From Euborellia annulipes (lineage: Eukaryota; Arthropoda; Insecta; Dermaptera; Anisolabididae), in contig JAKCPI010005468.1 of NCBI GenBank assembly GCA_023213315.1, forward strand, positions 1 through 64,000: a DNA stretch of 64,000 bases, written 5' to 3'. The notes under the pieces are model-generated. The model was not told where the DNA came from and searched no databases. It saw only the letters and a program-made list of their open reading frames with translations. A program made the position numbers and the translations under genes. Below are positions 21,823-33,314 of this stretch, in pieces. Each line of letters begins with the position of its first letter. Position 1 is the stretch's first letter.

Positions 21823-22560
21823 GAATTTTGTATATTGAAAAAGATGTATATTTATCAAAATTTGAAAAGAAAAATTCTCACGCTGTAATAATTATAGATA
21901 AATTTCTAATAGGATTTTTATTTAATTATTGATTAGTACAAAGCAGTTTGGAAAATATGAATTTTTTCTAATCTTTTTTAATATTACCAGTGAAAGGTAA
22001 AAATAATTTTTTTTTTTTTATACCTTCAAATATAAAAATTATTTTTTTCAACTGACTCAAAATGATAAATTAGTTTGAGATTAATAATCTCAAATCAATA
22101 AAAAATTCATGTTTAAGGAAGTGAGAAAGAAAAAAAGAGAGAAAGAGATAAAAATAAACGATAGTAAAAGTGGTCAAATACCCCTATTGTCAATCATTTG
22201 GAAATTAAGAATTTCCGGCTTTTTTTTTTTTATTTTAATTAATTCCATTTTTAATTTGAAAAATCATCTAGATATGACTTACTAACTATAATCACGTGAT
22301 TATAAAATTAAAAGCTTTTAAAAAGTAAAAATTTTAAGAGATTATGCTTGTTTGTGATTGAAGTAATTTCGTACAAATAAAAGGAGATATCTTCTTTAGA
22401 GACAGAATCAAATTAAACTGTTCGTCACTTGGGGCATTTTCTTATTTCTTGTTCCACCCCTAGGAAAGAATCTCATCCCCCCTAAGATCGATTAAAAAAA
22501 GGAAGAGATAGTTCTCTTAATAAGACATGTCATTATTTCTAGAATATATTGTTTTTAAGA
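21823..22560. other. AT-rich stretch
   Basis: AT-rich with homopolymers and a purine run (GAAAGAAAAAAAGAGAG near 22123). No gene seen. Confidence 0.4.
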
Positions 22561-22569
22561 TCGTTAATG

Positions 22570-22745
22570 ATGTGGATGCTGAGTGCAATTGGTCCTGCGG
22601 TGGCAGACATCTCTCGAGACGCATTATCAGAGCAAGCATTCACTAGATCAATACAAGAAAGTGACGCGATGACATCCGCTGGACGCTGATTAATGACCTA
22701 AGCGTCCTCAAAGCTAAGATGCTCCGAAAAATGCTCCGTTTATAT
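22570..22745. promoter_or_regulatory. Unique, balanced-composition island
   Basis: About 175 bp with no repeat match and no homopolymers, e.g. GGTCCTGCGGTGGCAGACAT and GACGCTGATTAATGACC. It contains a TTAAT/ATTAA homeodomain-type core. It looks like a conserved non-coding element, but conservation cannot be tested here. Confidence 0.25.
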
Positions 22746-22997
22746 TTACAACCGATAAGAAACGATCCAGCCTGCTTTGTGAGGGGGGAGGAGGAGAGGG
22801 TTCAATTTCAAAAGAGATATTAAAGGAGAAAATGTAGCCTACAAAAATATCAACTTTAAATAAAACTCAAAACCAAGGACTCAAGAATTTTATTCGATGG
22901 GTGGAGAGCATGGATAAGGAAGGAAGAAGCGTAGATTAAAGGACGTGGTAGAAACTACAGTCAGGCTTGGATCAGTTAGCTCGAAGCCCCTTAATTT

Positions 22998-23008
22998 CAG
23001 TGGGGTCC

Positions 23009-23043
<35 letters not shown>

Positions 23044-23482
23044 CCCCCCCCCCCGGCACAAAATAATTTAAAATTTTTTTTTATTTTTAAAAAAAAAAAT
23101 TTAAAAAAATCTTTCTATAAAAAAATTTCACTTGAAAATTTCGTCTGTTGGGGGTGGGTTGGTTTGTTGGGGGGTGTGGGGGGGGGGATGGTTAAAAAAA
23201 AAAATATAAAAAAGAAATTTACAAAAAAATATATAAAAAATTAAAAATTATTGTTTTTATAATTTATTTGTGCCGAAAAGACTGTGGGTATGTGTGTGTG
23301 AATGGGAAAAAAGTGTTTTTTATAAAAAAAAAAAAAAATTAATTAATTAAAATATCTTTTGGCCAAATTTGAGTACCTATTTGTAAGTAAATTGAAAATT
23401 TTAAGAAAAAAAAAAGTTTATCCTCTCAAGAAAAAAAATTTGTCCCCCCCCCCCCCAAGAAAAAGTTGAAATGACGCCATTG
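22998..23482. mobile_element. hAT-like MITE, family E copy 1
   Basis: Left end CAGTGGGGTCCTTGGGG, right end (reverse complement) CAATGGCGTCATTTC. The flanking 8-mers CTTAATTT (22990-22997) and CTTACTTT (23483-23490) differ by one base. It contains a long G run (23010-23041), C runs, and AAATTTGAGTACCTATTTGT, shared with the copy at 59.2 kb. Confidence 0.75.
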
Positions 23483-24380
23483 CTTACTTTTCGAACTATG
23501 AACTCGATGACAGAACATAGATTACACGGAAGGGTTAACCGATAAGTGTGAGCGTCGAAGAAGACCTTCAAGGAAGATAGGAAAAAATCTTTTCAATATG
23601 CAACTGAATGCACTTTAATTAAAAAAATCTTGGACATCTGAGACCAATATTATTTTTTTAAATCAATTGATAGTTATTATATTAATAATTTGTAAAAAAA
23701 TTTCCTCGCTCGAGACGAGAAGCAAACCCCTAGCGAAGATATGAGATCTCTAATCTCCACTTTTTTTTTTTTGGAACGAAGTTCTTTAACGGGGCTTACG
23801 AAGGGTGAATTGGGAGAAAATGTGACGTAACAAAAAGGCGTTCCTAACAAAATGCCGAAAAGACTGTGTGTATGTGAGTGTGAATGGGAAAAAAGGATGA
23901 GTGTTTAAAAAAAAAAAAGATTCAAGATGTATAAAATCTGTGGATAATATTTAGATTTTGTTACCCTAGCAATCATTTCTCCTATATTGACATTTGTCAT
24001 CATTTCTAACCTCTCGGCCATGGGGAGTGATTTTATTTACTTTATTATAATTTAAAATACAGATTCTGGGAAATTAAGTGACCCAGATATTTCAATTAAT
24101 CTCAATAGGTTGACTTAATCTCAAAATAATTATTTGCTAGTATCGTGTAATTGATAAATGATGTATTGATACAGGAGAGGAGATAATTTCCTTCAATTCA
24201 TTCATTAAAGCCGGTCATTTATAAACTTGCGGAACATATGCTCGGTTAGTGAAGGAGTGGGGGGTGGGAAGACTCCCTTGTTTCGACCGACGTCACGTTC
24301 CATTCAGATTAAGCACATTTTTGAATATTTGCCTATTTCAACCTTTTAAGTGTAATTGGGTCATTTCTTTGGGACTTTTT
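23483..24380. other. Mixed stretch with SINE scraps
   Basis: Holds a SINE-2-like box-B region on the minus strand near 23700-23755 (CGAGACGAGAAGCAAACC) and a SINE-1 tail-like segment at 23850-23920 (GCCGAAAAGACTGTGTG). A single-copy-looking patch lies at 24200-24300. No gene seen. Confidence 0.4.
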
Positions 24381-25006
24381 ACTTTCTCTTACCTCTATAT
24401 ATGTTAATATATAGAGAGAAAAAGTATTGAATTCATGCGAAAAAAGCGATGTCGAGATTTTGAAGGATATACACGTTTTGAGGTCCCCTGAATCCAAAAA
24501 AGTGGTTTTCCGACATGGTCTGTCTGTGGGTGGGTGTGTTGTTCAATTTTAAGCATGAAAGAATTGAGCTAGGAGGTTGAAATTTTATATTTAAATTTTA
24601 TACCCTCCTGGACTGGGAAAATAAGCTTTTAATCGAAATCGACCAAAGAGTACTAGTACTTTACTGATGCACTTTTTCAGTTTTTTTCGATTTTCTCAAA
24701 ATTCGCTCTAACGATTTTTTTTTTAAATTCAAAAATCAATTATTTTTTAGATTCTCAATAAAATGTATATTCTCATTTTGTGATTGAAATCTTCTGAAGA
24801 CCACTTTACTCTTGTACTCCATAGAAAAGATAGGAGAAATGGTTGCCATGGTAACAAAATATAAATATTTTGCCATACTTATAAATTTTACATCTTGAAA
24901 ATCGAATGAACCATACTGTCGGAAACTAAATACATGCCGACACAAAAATCTGGTGTGACAAGCACCAGAGAAAGTTGTGTGCAGTGCGCCAGTCACACCA
25001 GATTTT
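24381..25006 (+). mobile_element. Family A element, near full length
   Basis: Starts ACTTTCTCTTACCTC and ends with a hairpin that has lost part of its loop and inner arms (CTGGTGTGACAAGCACCAGAG). The microsatellite is nearly absent (GTGGGTGGGTGTG). Confidence 0.82.
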
Positions 25007-25137
25007 TACATTTTGAATTCAAATGTCCCCTACTGTCGGAAACTAAATATATCTCGACACAAAAAATCTGGTGTGACTGGTCGCACCTTTGGTAAAAAAG
25101 TTAGATTCTGTGCGACAAGTCACACCAGATTTTTTTA
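25007..25137 (+). mobile_element. Extra family-A hairpin unit in tandem
   Basis: Right after the first hairpin, the 3' part of the element repeats: CTGTCGGAAACTAAATAT, CGACACAAAAAATCTGG, then a second, shortened hairpin ending CACACCAGATTTTTTT. This makes a tandem partial duplication of one end. Confidence 0.75.
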
Positions 25138-26025
25138 ATTACCCAGAAAAAAAATAAAAATTTTAAAATTAAGAGTTGATATTAGTGTAAGATAAAATAT
25201 AAATTAAGCTTAACTCTAAATCGTTAAACGCCTCACCAACTTTGATAACATTTTACTTGGTATATTATAATACCAAATTAAAGATTATATTATCTCACGC
25301 AATTATTTATTATTGCGTGAGTAAATTAAAAATTTGTCCGAAGAGAGACGGATAACATTGGCTGGTGATTATAAATAGAATTAGCATGCAGACAAAAGAG
25401 TTCTTAATAGCTAGATCGCAATCGTCGGTACAACTGGTCATCTAATGATCTGCGCTGCTTGAGTCCAGACAACACTTACTTCCCCCACTTCGCCTTCAAG
25501 GATTTTATCAACTTATCTCGTTGATTAATGGTAATAATCAATATTAAAACACCTTCACACTTTTTTTTCTACTCACTCACTCCTCAATCAATCAGTACTG
25601 AGAATGATAAGCCAGGGCGATAAAAGCGATACTTTTTAATGAAAACTAAGGACACGATGCTTTTTTTTTTTTGTTTGACGTCTCTTATTTGAATATTCAT
25701 TTTTTTCCTCTCTGTGTTGAAATAGGCAGGAGTTTTTTTTAATTAACGTTAAATATTTAGACATCTCTCTGGCAATATTGACTTGTCTAAAAGGTCATTC
25801 AGTTCGTCAGTGATTTCATTTCTCTCACGATAGCAGGACCTTCATACATCTCCTACTTTTTAGTCTTTCCATCAAGAAAATTTAATAAAAATATTTTTTT
25901 TTTTTTTAATTAAAATCAATATAAAAATATTCCGGATAACACAAATTGTTGTTAAGGCGATTTGGTTTTTTATGGTCAAGCAGAATCAAACAACCAAAAA
26001 TTCTTAAGTTTTGTCCGATTTTCTT
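25138..26025. other. AT-rich stretch with a balanced patch
   Basis: A less AT-rich patch at 25360-25500 (GGACGGATAACATTGGC-like sequence, GATCTGCGCTGCTTGAG) lacks repeats. The rest is AT-rich with T runs. No gene seen. Confidence 0.35.
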
Positions 26026-26460
26026 TAAGTTCCGTAATTGAAAATTGTGTTCTGTGCTTATCGCACCAGATTTTTTGTCAATATATATTTAGTTTATACC
26101 GATATATTAGAATTCACGATGTAAAATTTATAAACATGAAAAAATATTTATATTTCTCTCTGTAATTGGAGTTAATCTGTTGAGATTTTTTTTTTAATTC
26201 CTTTATTTACCGGCTGTCAACCCCGAAGGCATTCAGCCCTCAATATTTTTTGGTTACCATTTTGTACATATAAAAACATATTGATAAATTCATAATTACA
26301 AGAATAAATTATATAAACAACACTTTTACAAATAACATGATAAAACGAAACTTATATAAAAATCTGTTGAGATAGGAAAATTAAAAAAAAAAATTATTAC
26401 CATCCCTACCATATTCCTATCTTTCCTATAAAGTACAAGAGTAAGTTTATATTTAAAATG
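26026..26460 (-). mobile_element. Family A copy split by an insert
   Basis: Family-A sequence on the minus strand runs from half the hairpin (TTCTGTGCTTATCGCACCAG) to AAAATATTTATATTTCTC at about 26160. It resumes near 26385 (ATCCCTACCATATTCC, CTTTCCTATAAAGTACAAG). The 225-bp insert between has no clear identity. Confidence 0.6.
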
Positions 26461-26468
26461 TTGTATAA

Positions 26469-26869
26469 GGGGCCATCCATTAATTACGTCATACCTAAAA
26501 AGGGTGGGAGAGGGTATCACCAGAATGTGACATTATGTGACAAGGGGCAGGGGTGAAAAACCTTGTGACGTCACATTTCAAAATTCGAGATGCCCAAACG
26601 CGAAATTTATAGGTGAACAAAAAAAATTTTTAATATTTACGAACGCAATCTATATTTTTTAATAGTGGGTCCAAAGTCGATGGACACAAGATGATTAATT
26701 TTTGTATTTTTAATTAGCATAATTAGGTGTCTATTATTGATAAAATTGGAAAATGTGTGACGTCACATCAGGGAGGAGGGATTTTTAAAAATGTGACAAC
26801 CTGTGACAAGGACGGGGGGAGGGGTTAAAAAGTCTTGAAATTCGTGTGACGTAATTTATGGATGGCCCC
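26469..26869. mobile_element. Harbinger-like MITE
   Basis: Inverted ends GGGGCCATCCATTAATTACG and GGGGCCATCCATAAATTACG enclose 401 bp with no coding frame. It is flanked by TAA on both sides (26466-26468 and 26870-26872), matching the 3-bp TWA target of PIF/Harbinger elements and their GG-rich termini. Internal repeats of TGTGACGTCACAT-type sequence give it several CRE-like TGACGTCA palindromes. Confidence 0.8.
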
Positions 26870-27234
26870 TAATGAACATCGGGTTTAGACAGCAAATTGT
26901 TTTTAATTTTATATTACAACTTTACCAATACTTTTAGAATGCAAAAGCGTTACATGGAAAATGTTTTATTCTCTCTCTCAGTGTTATAGAATAGAATCAC
27001 CTTTTTTTTTGTTTATTGTTGTAACAACGTTCTGAAATTAGAATGATGCCATCATAATAATTCAAATACAGTATAATACTCGTAATTTATAAATGTCAAA
27101 AATATTTTGAAAAAAAAATTTTTTTTTTTTCAAAATTTCATTGTTTTTATTTTTAATCTTAACTTCAATTTTGGAGACTTATACGTTGATAATAAAATAA
27201 AATAAGTGGGCCAACCTGCCCCGGTCTCCCCTAC

Positions 27235-27560
27235 TTTACTGATGCACTTTTTCAGTTTTTTTCGATTTTGATTAAAATTCAAAAATCAATTATATTTTAG
27301 ATTCTCTTTAAAATGTATATTCTCATTTTGTCCTCAAAATTGTTTGAAGCACACTTTACTCTTGTAGTTAATAGGAAAGATAGGAGAAATGGTTGCCATG
27401 GTAATAAAATATAAATATCCTCCCATGTTTATAAATTTTACATCTTGAATTCTAATATATCGGCAGAACTCAAAACATATCGACACAAAAAATCTGGTGT
27501 GATAAGCACAGAACGCAACTATCTTTTACCAAAGGTAAGAGAAAGTTGTGTGCTGCGCGT
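27235..27560 (+). mobile_element. Family A, 3' part with broken hairpin
   Basis: Begins inside the element (TTTACTGATGCACTTTTTC) and runs into the hairpin, which breaks off at GTGCTGCGCG. It is then joined to a minus-strand family-A piece. Confidence 0.75.
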
Positions 27561-27770
27561 ATACTTTTTGGCCGATTTTGTTCAAAAGCTTCGTGTCACG
27601 TGCCAGAGGGGTGCCTAACTTAAATATAAAATTTCAATCTCCTAGCTCTCGTTTTTCGTTCTTGAGATATTTTGTTCACAGACGACAGACACACACAGAG
27701 AGAGCATTTTGCAAAAACCACTTTTTTGGATTGAGGGGACCTCAAAACGTGTATATCCTTCAAAATCTTA
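27561..27770 (-). mobile_element. Family A, opposite-strand piece fused to the previous copy
   Basis: Minus-strand body from CTTTTTGGCCGATTTTG to CAAAACGTGTATATCC, in the GAACAAAATATCTC subfamily. The fusion makes an inverted, head-to-head partial dimer. A further diverged plus-strand scrap (GTACTAGTACATTTACT) lies at 27812-27960. Confidence 0.75.
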
Positions 27771-28557
27771 AGTACCTTGCCCAGACGCTCAAATAGCTTT
27801 GCAAATCGTCCATAAAGTACTAGTACATTTACTAGAGGTACATTTTCAGTAAATTAATAAAGGTCTCAAAACTCCCTTCAAGGATTTTTTTTTAAATTCG
27901 CAAATCACTATTCTTTTTGATAAATTCTGTAGAATGTATATTGTTACTTTTTTTTTAAATATTTTCCCACAGATAAATGAAGCAGCTTAACTCCACATTT
28001 TATTTAAATTGTTGGAAGAAATATGCGTAGGTCTATAAAATTTGATAATAAAAAAATACTTGGTTAAATTGTTAATTGTTCTTTCTCTCTCTCTCTCTCT
28101 ATCTAACGGGATCCCTCCCGAAGGTAAAGTCTGTTTTAAGTTCCTAAGCCCAAAAGGCAGACTCTTAAGCAAGTTGCAACATATCCTGCTGCCAGCAACC
28201 GAGTTTGAGTGCAGGTGATAAAAAGGGCTTCCCTAGTTAGTCCCTTCTACAAAAATCCCCTCTTAATATCATCGTCAGCAAGGCTTAGGATCAATTGAAA
28301 GAATTTTTCCATCCCTTGATTTCTTTCTTCAAATTATAATTAATAAAATTTTATATAAACGTAGTCTAGCTTTCATTGTTTTTGCAAATTGAAGAATTTA
28401 GTAAGGTTTCGATAGAGTAGGGACAATTTTTAATTTAATTAAAAATTTTTATTACAATTATTTTTCAAAAAATATAAATCCTCAGTGTAACAAGTGTTAA
28501 TATTAAATCGAGCAAAAAAAAAAAAAAATACTAATAATGAAAATTTTTTTAATATTC

Positions 28558-28800
28558 TTATTCTTTTCGGCATCTCAGGCCATTTAGACTTCATCATATA
28601 TTTTTTTTTAAATAATTGGTAGCCAATATAATTTAGAAAAATCTCGACATCGAATTTTTGACATGATCGCAATACTTTCTCTCTCTATATATTTCATATA
28701 TAGGGTAAGAGAAAGTAAAAATTTGATCGATCGGAACGAGAAGCGAACTTCTGACTCCAAGCACAAGGGGGCGAGATCTCTACCAAGTTCAGTAGCTAAA
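28558..28800 (-). mobile_element. SINE-2 copy interrupted by family A
   Basis: The SINE-2 tail in reverse (TTTCGGCATCTCAGGCC) and GGTAGCCAAT are at the left, and the tRNA-like head (GAGAAGCGAACTTCTGAC) at the right. Between them sits a family-A terminal fragment at 28641-28716. The SINE is therefore the older of the two here. Confidence 0.6.
28641..28716 (-). mobile_element. Family A terminal fragment inside SINE-2
   Basis: AATCTCGACATCGAATTTTT to GGTAAGAGAAAGT. Nearly the same short fragment occurs at 3933-4010, also next to SINE-2 sequence. The two may be copies of one combined unit. Confidence 0.75.
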
Positions 28801-29089
28801 ACAAATCCAAATATTTGATTGAAAATTAATGAGTGATGCCGAGAGAATTATAATCTGAAACACTTCTATCACGGAAAAAAACAAAAATAAAAGTTTTATC
28901 TTTTTCCAAATGAGTCAAATAAAAAACTTTTGTTTTTGTTTTTCTTTCCTACATCCTTGCCGAAAAATCAGCAGTTACAGGTGTTTTGCAATATATATTT
29001 GAGTTTAATCACAGCTTTTAGCCTTTAATTAAATAAAAATATAGAATTTTAAAAAATATCAAATTTTAAGTAACAAGATTAATTGTCAC

Positions 29090-29236
29090 ACCTGATTTTT
29101 TGTGTCGAGATATGTTTATATATATGTCGACACAAAAAAATCTAGTGTGACAAGCACAGAACACACGTTTCGATTACTGAAGGTAAGAGAAATTTGTCTG
29201 CTGTGCGACCAGTCGCACCAGATTTTTTGAATTTGT
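29090..29236 (+). mobile_element. Family A hairpin fragment, rearranged
   Basis: Holds a hairpin half on one strand (CACACCTGATTTTTTGTGTC) followed by a full plus-strand hairpin (CTAGTGTGACAAGCACAG to AGTCGCACCAG). This is another inverted junction of two family-A ends. Confidence 0.65.
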
Positions 29237-29513
29237 GCTCAAAATAATTCTTATTTATTCTAGTCTATATAAAAAAAATTTGACTTCGATATCTTAAAAA
29301 TTTTTCGAGATATTCGCCCAGAAAGAGAAAAGTTTCTTAAAATAATTTTCTCTATCTTTTATTAAGGATTTAAAAATTATTTCTTGATAATATATTCTTA
29401 GGGACGACTCGTCTATGTAAATGGGTCATTGGAATCTATTGGAATAGTTCTTTTGCTTTTTCCTTGCTCGGTGACGAGTCTCTCTCGCGACTCTTGATTC
29501 TATAAAATCCTCA

Positions 29514-29575
29514 CAGCGGCGTAACTAGCCTTTGAGGGCAGAGAGGGCGAAGCTCAACTGGGGCGCCGTTTTTCG
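29514..29575 (-). mobile_element. hAT-like family D, single end
   Basis: CAGCGGCGTAACTAGCCTTT followed by GGGCGAAGCTCAACTGGGGC matches the right end of the 6.3-7.6-kb element, here inverted. No partner end was seen. Confidence 0.7.
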
Positions 29576-30035
29576 TTCGACCTTTTTTATTTTTTTAAGT
29601 ATTCAAATCTGATTGATTGCTTGATTCTATAGGCTACTCATTATTTAAATAAGATACATGTATGTGGGGGTTTATTTATTTTATTTTTTATTTATTCATA
29701 CAATTAGGTATACTAATACGCCGATTATGTTAAAATTTTATAAATTTTATTTTGATCAATAGGCCTATCATGTTTCTAATTTCTTCAATCCGACTCTTTA
29801 AATTAAAAAACATTATAAAATTTGCTAACGCTTGAACTGTTTTTTAATTTGTGCCCCGAGGAGTAACATTTTAAAATAAATTTGTTTTTCTAATATCAAA
29901 TTCGACTCGTGTCATAAAAAAATATTAATATCGTCAAAACCTCTTTTTTCTCAAGATTTCAAATTTTTAACTCAAATATTGAATAAACATTAAAAAGGTC
30001 TCCGAATTTTTTATTTTATTTATCTGACTGTGTGT
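29576..30035. other. AT-rich stretch
   Basis: No gene or further element recognised. Confidence 0.4.
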
Positions 30036-30039
30036 ATTT

Positions 30040-30162
30040 AATGAGGGTAAGAGGCAGGCAGGCGACCCAAGGAAATTGATTGTGGAGAGGCCGGAGTGTT
30101 AATACAGTATACCAACTGTTGAAATGCATGAAGCTGGCCGTCTGGCTCTCTCTCCCCCGGGC

Positions 30163-30201
<39 letters not shown>

Positions 30202-30415
30202 GGACAAGGCCTTGTCGCAGGGCGCATGCAGGGCGCAAGAGTGCAAGGGGCGCCGCTGGGCTGCCACCCCCCGAGCCCGACTACCACGATCAATAGTGAA
30301 GGCTGCTGCCCCCACTACCATCAACCAAAAGTACCTCTCCCTCGCCCCGCGATACTGACTCCCACAATCCGACTGCCACTACCACCTACCAGCCAGCCTA
30401 CATAAACACCAAATA
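30040..30415. promoter_or_regulatory. GC-rich island with central GAGA tract
   Basis: A GC-rich, repeat-free island (GCGCATGCAGGGCGCAAG, GGGGCGCCGCTGGG) centred on a 28-base GA run (30165-30193). It is flanked by CTCTCTCTCCCC on one side. Overlapping open frames of 60-100 codons on both strands reflect base composition and the GA repeat, and no domain is visible. Promoter or enhancer use is inference. Confidence 0.3.
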
Positions 30416-30591
30416 ATGAATGACCCAAACAATCGATCATGTCTCATCATTTGATGCAATTAAATATCATTTGTATTATATTAAGACAATTGCTGGACTT
30501 TTTTTTTTTAATACTATTTTTTTAAGGTTTAAGAAATTTATAATTAAATCAAATCATCATCAAAAATTGTAAATTTTTATTAAAATAAATC

Positions 30592-30650
30592 AGCTTCTTT
30601 TTTTACGCGATCAATTTTTATACGAATTGATCGCGTAAAAAAGAGGCTTT
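30592..30650. repeat. Short perfect inverted repeat
   Basis: TACGCGATCAATT (30604-30616) and AATTGATCGCGTA (30625-30637) pair perfectly around an 8-base loop. Pairing extends outward through the A/T runs to AGC/GCT. It would form a strong hairpin. Confidence 0.85.
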
Positions 30651-30957
30651 ATTACATTTAATCCGTAAAAACCAGAGTAGCAGTCCATAAAATGAAATAT
30701 ATTTATTTGATCACCGGACCATAGTGTTAAATGGGCTCTATTTGAAAAACATGTATTAAACTTTAAATAGCCCGAATAAAGTATACACTGTTAAAAATTT
30801 GTATAGGATATTCTTCCTAAACTTGTATATGAAGTCTGATACATAAGCTGTTTAAGTTTATGAATTTTACATTCGGGTATATGAAAAGATCATATAAACT
30901 AAAAAATGAACTTTCATAAACCAATTTATTAAGAGTTTCATAAACGGGTTTATGAGA

Positions 30958-31110
30958 AAATTCGCATATGGTGTGAGTGGTCGCAAAGCATACAATTTTC
31001 TCTTATCTTTGGCAATTGAAAGTTGTTTTCTGTGCTTGTCACACCAGATTTTGTGTATTGACATATTTTTAGTTTCCTCCAATGTCCAATGTACAGTATT
31101 CAAGAAGTAA
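30958..31110 (-). mobile_element. Family A hairpin-end fragment
   Basis: GGTGTGAGTGGTCGCAAAGC to CACACCAGATTTTGTG plus the adjoining TAGTTTCCTCCAATGTCC. Diverged; the body is missing. Confidence 0.7.
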
Positions 31111-32500
31111 ATTTTTTTTTAAATTAAGTCTTTAAGGCATCTTAGGCATTTATGCCCATCGCATCGTTTGACATTTATGCCTCTTTTACTAAGTGTGCCC
31201 AAACTAAAGCGTCTCTTAAATAGCTTGTTATTTTGAACCGCAATATTTTAATCATGGAATAGTAAAGAAGAATTTTATAAATGTGCAACATGGCAACGTT
31301 GTATATTTTAGTGATATTCTGGTAGTTTTTTGATAAAAATTGACAGATGTTAATAATAATAATTTTGTTTATTATTTGAATATTCTTAAATTAAATTAAT
31401 TACATATTGTTTATAAATATTAATTAATTTCAGAAAAATATGAAAATAGAAAACAAAATATTGATTTTCATGATTATAATTTTTTTATTTAAATAAATAT
31501 GAAATAAATTGAACACCAAATTATACCTACTATTAGAAAATTATCTATTAAATTATATTTAAATATAAAAATATAAATAGAAAATCGCAATATTAATAAT
31601 AATTAGTTCATTGGTGAGTCCTGTTGTTAGTGTAAAATTTTTTTTAAAATAAATTAAACATGTATAGCCTATAGTAGGGGCTATATCGTTTTGTCTTATA
31701 TTATACTGTGTGACAAGTAAGAAGTTTTATTTTAATATTCTTTTGAAAGAGATTTGTAAGTTCAACTGCATATCTTGGCAAAATATAAAAAAAATATATA
31801 TATATGCAGTACTCTATATATTTTAATATTACATATTTTTATTATTTCCAAAAAGTTCCAAAATCCTTTATTTCCATAATATTTAGATCATCTTCGAAAA
31901 TAGAATTCATATTGTTCATAAAAAATTTTATTTTATAAAAAAAAATCTAAATCGAATCCAAAAAAAATGTATTATTATTAGTTAATTAATATTATATTAT
32001 CAATATAATCTGGAATAGATGTCATTTATTTAACAGAAAATTTTGTTTTTTAGGTTAAGCATACGCTAAGCCCCCGAAATCAAAGGCTTAGATTTAATAA
32101 AGATTTAGACTTTTTTAAGTTTGACTTTGCAAGCGGTACAACGAAATTTGGAAAGTTAAGTATTCTTTTAAGCGTTAATTAATGCTTAACTCATACGGTG
32201 CGATTGGGCATTAGACTTTTAACGCCTGGACCCTGCAATAGGTATTAGGGGTATTCGTGATCTTGTATATAGGACGTCCTATCGTCTTAAAAGTCTCTAT
32301 GTCTTATTTGAGTATATGACTTAAGACATTTACCTCTTCTATTGCTAAATAGTACATACGACAGTGAGTGTGAATGAGTGTTTTTTTTTTTTTTTTTTAA
32401 CAAGAGGAAAGGGGGGGTGGGGGGGGGGGGGGGGGGTTGTTTTTTTTTTTTTTTTTTTAATGAGTTGAAAGAGGAAAGTGGACTTGAAACAATTTTGAGA
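31111..32500. other. AT-rich stretch with long homopolymers
   Basis: AT-rich. It holds a SINE-2-tail-like patch at 31125-31160, a T run and G run cluster at 32380-32458, and a SINE-1 tail-like GAGTGTGAATGAGTG before it. No gene seen. Confidence 0.4.
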
Positions 32501-32504
32501 GAAA

Positions 32505-32845
32505 AATGAGAATATAGAGAATATTTTAGAGTATCTAAAAAATAATTAATTTTTGAATTTTAATCGCAATCCTTAGAGCAAATTATGAGAAAAAAACAAC
32601 TGAAAAAATAGATCAATAAAGTACTAGTATAAACTTTTTAGCTGATTTTTTTTAAAAGCGTATTTTCTCTCCTCAGGTACCCTCCTGACTAACCTAATAT
32701 AAAATTTTAGCCTTGTAGATTACTTTTTATTTTGATCACAGTTGCATAGATAGACCATTGCGCGGAACTCACTTTTTTGGACTCAGAGGTCCTGAAAACG
32801 TGTATTTCTATCAAAATTTCGGCATCGAATATTTAGTATAATGCA
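32505..32845 (-). mobile_element. Family A, old diverged copy
   Basis: Recognisable from TCTAAAAAATAATTAATTTTT to CATCGAATATTTAG on the minus strand. It is clearly more diverged than other copies, and both ends and the microsatellite are gone. Confidence 0.65.
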
Positions 32846-33104
32846 ATATCAGAATTCTTGTCAATTCTAAAAGAATATATAGGGTCTATTCAAAATGGAT
32901 ATGTAAAAAAAAAAAACAATCTTATTTAGGGCCTAAGTCTACTTATAATACTATAGCTCTATTTAATTAACTAGAGTTAGTGAGGGTTTCTCCCTTCACA
33001 CCTAGTCCTGCGCAAGGGAGGTGAAATTTGTATTTCACTTCTGGTAACTTTAGAAATGTTATAGACTGAAACGCATATTTAATGAACTGAGAATCAAATA
33101 TAGA

Positions 33105-33300
33105 TTTATATAATTCCAATACTTATTAATTCATATACCCTAAAAAAGTAAGGGTGTGTCGCCGGGAATTGAACCACGGATCCACCAATTTGTACTCAGT
33201 GTGCCCTTACCACTAGACCACAGCATGGCATTCGGGTATATGAATTAATAAATATTGGAATTGTATAAATTTCCCTCTCGCGGCTTACATACGCGATGTA
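33105..33300. mobile_element. Foldback element carrying a tRNA-like core
   Basis: The arms ATTCCAATACTTATTAATTC (33112 onward) and its reverse complement (about 33235-33262) flank a tRNA-like minus-strand sequence at 33152-33234. Parts of the arms recur at 10.58 and 43.04 kb. It is a mobile palindromic element with a captured or ancestral tRNA-like centre. Confidence 0.6.
33152..33234 (-). repeat. tRNA-like sequence (Glu/Asp-type), probably not functional
   Basis: On the minus strand, TGGTCTAGTGGTAAGGGCAC matches a tRNA D-arm and box A, and GTGGTTCAATTCCCGGCGAC matches a T-arm and box B. The anticodon stem region is not convincing and the sequence sits inside a foldback repeat, so I do not call a tRNA gene. 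Confidence 0.5.
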
Positions 33301-33314
33301 TCTATGAATAATTT

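Noticed and set aside
24950..25137. Possible CRISPR-like array from repeated CTGGTGTGAC units
   Set aside because: Repeats are hairpin ends of an interspersed element, irregularly spaced and of eukaryotic type. No regular spacers.
33152..33234. Functional tRNA-Glu gene on the minus strand
   Set aside because: D- and T-arms look good but the anticodon stem is not convincing and the sequence is embedded in a foldback repeat.
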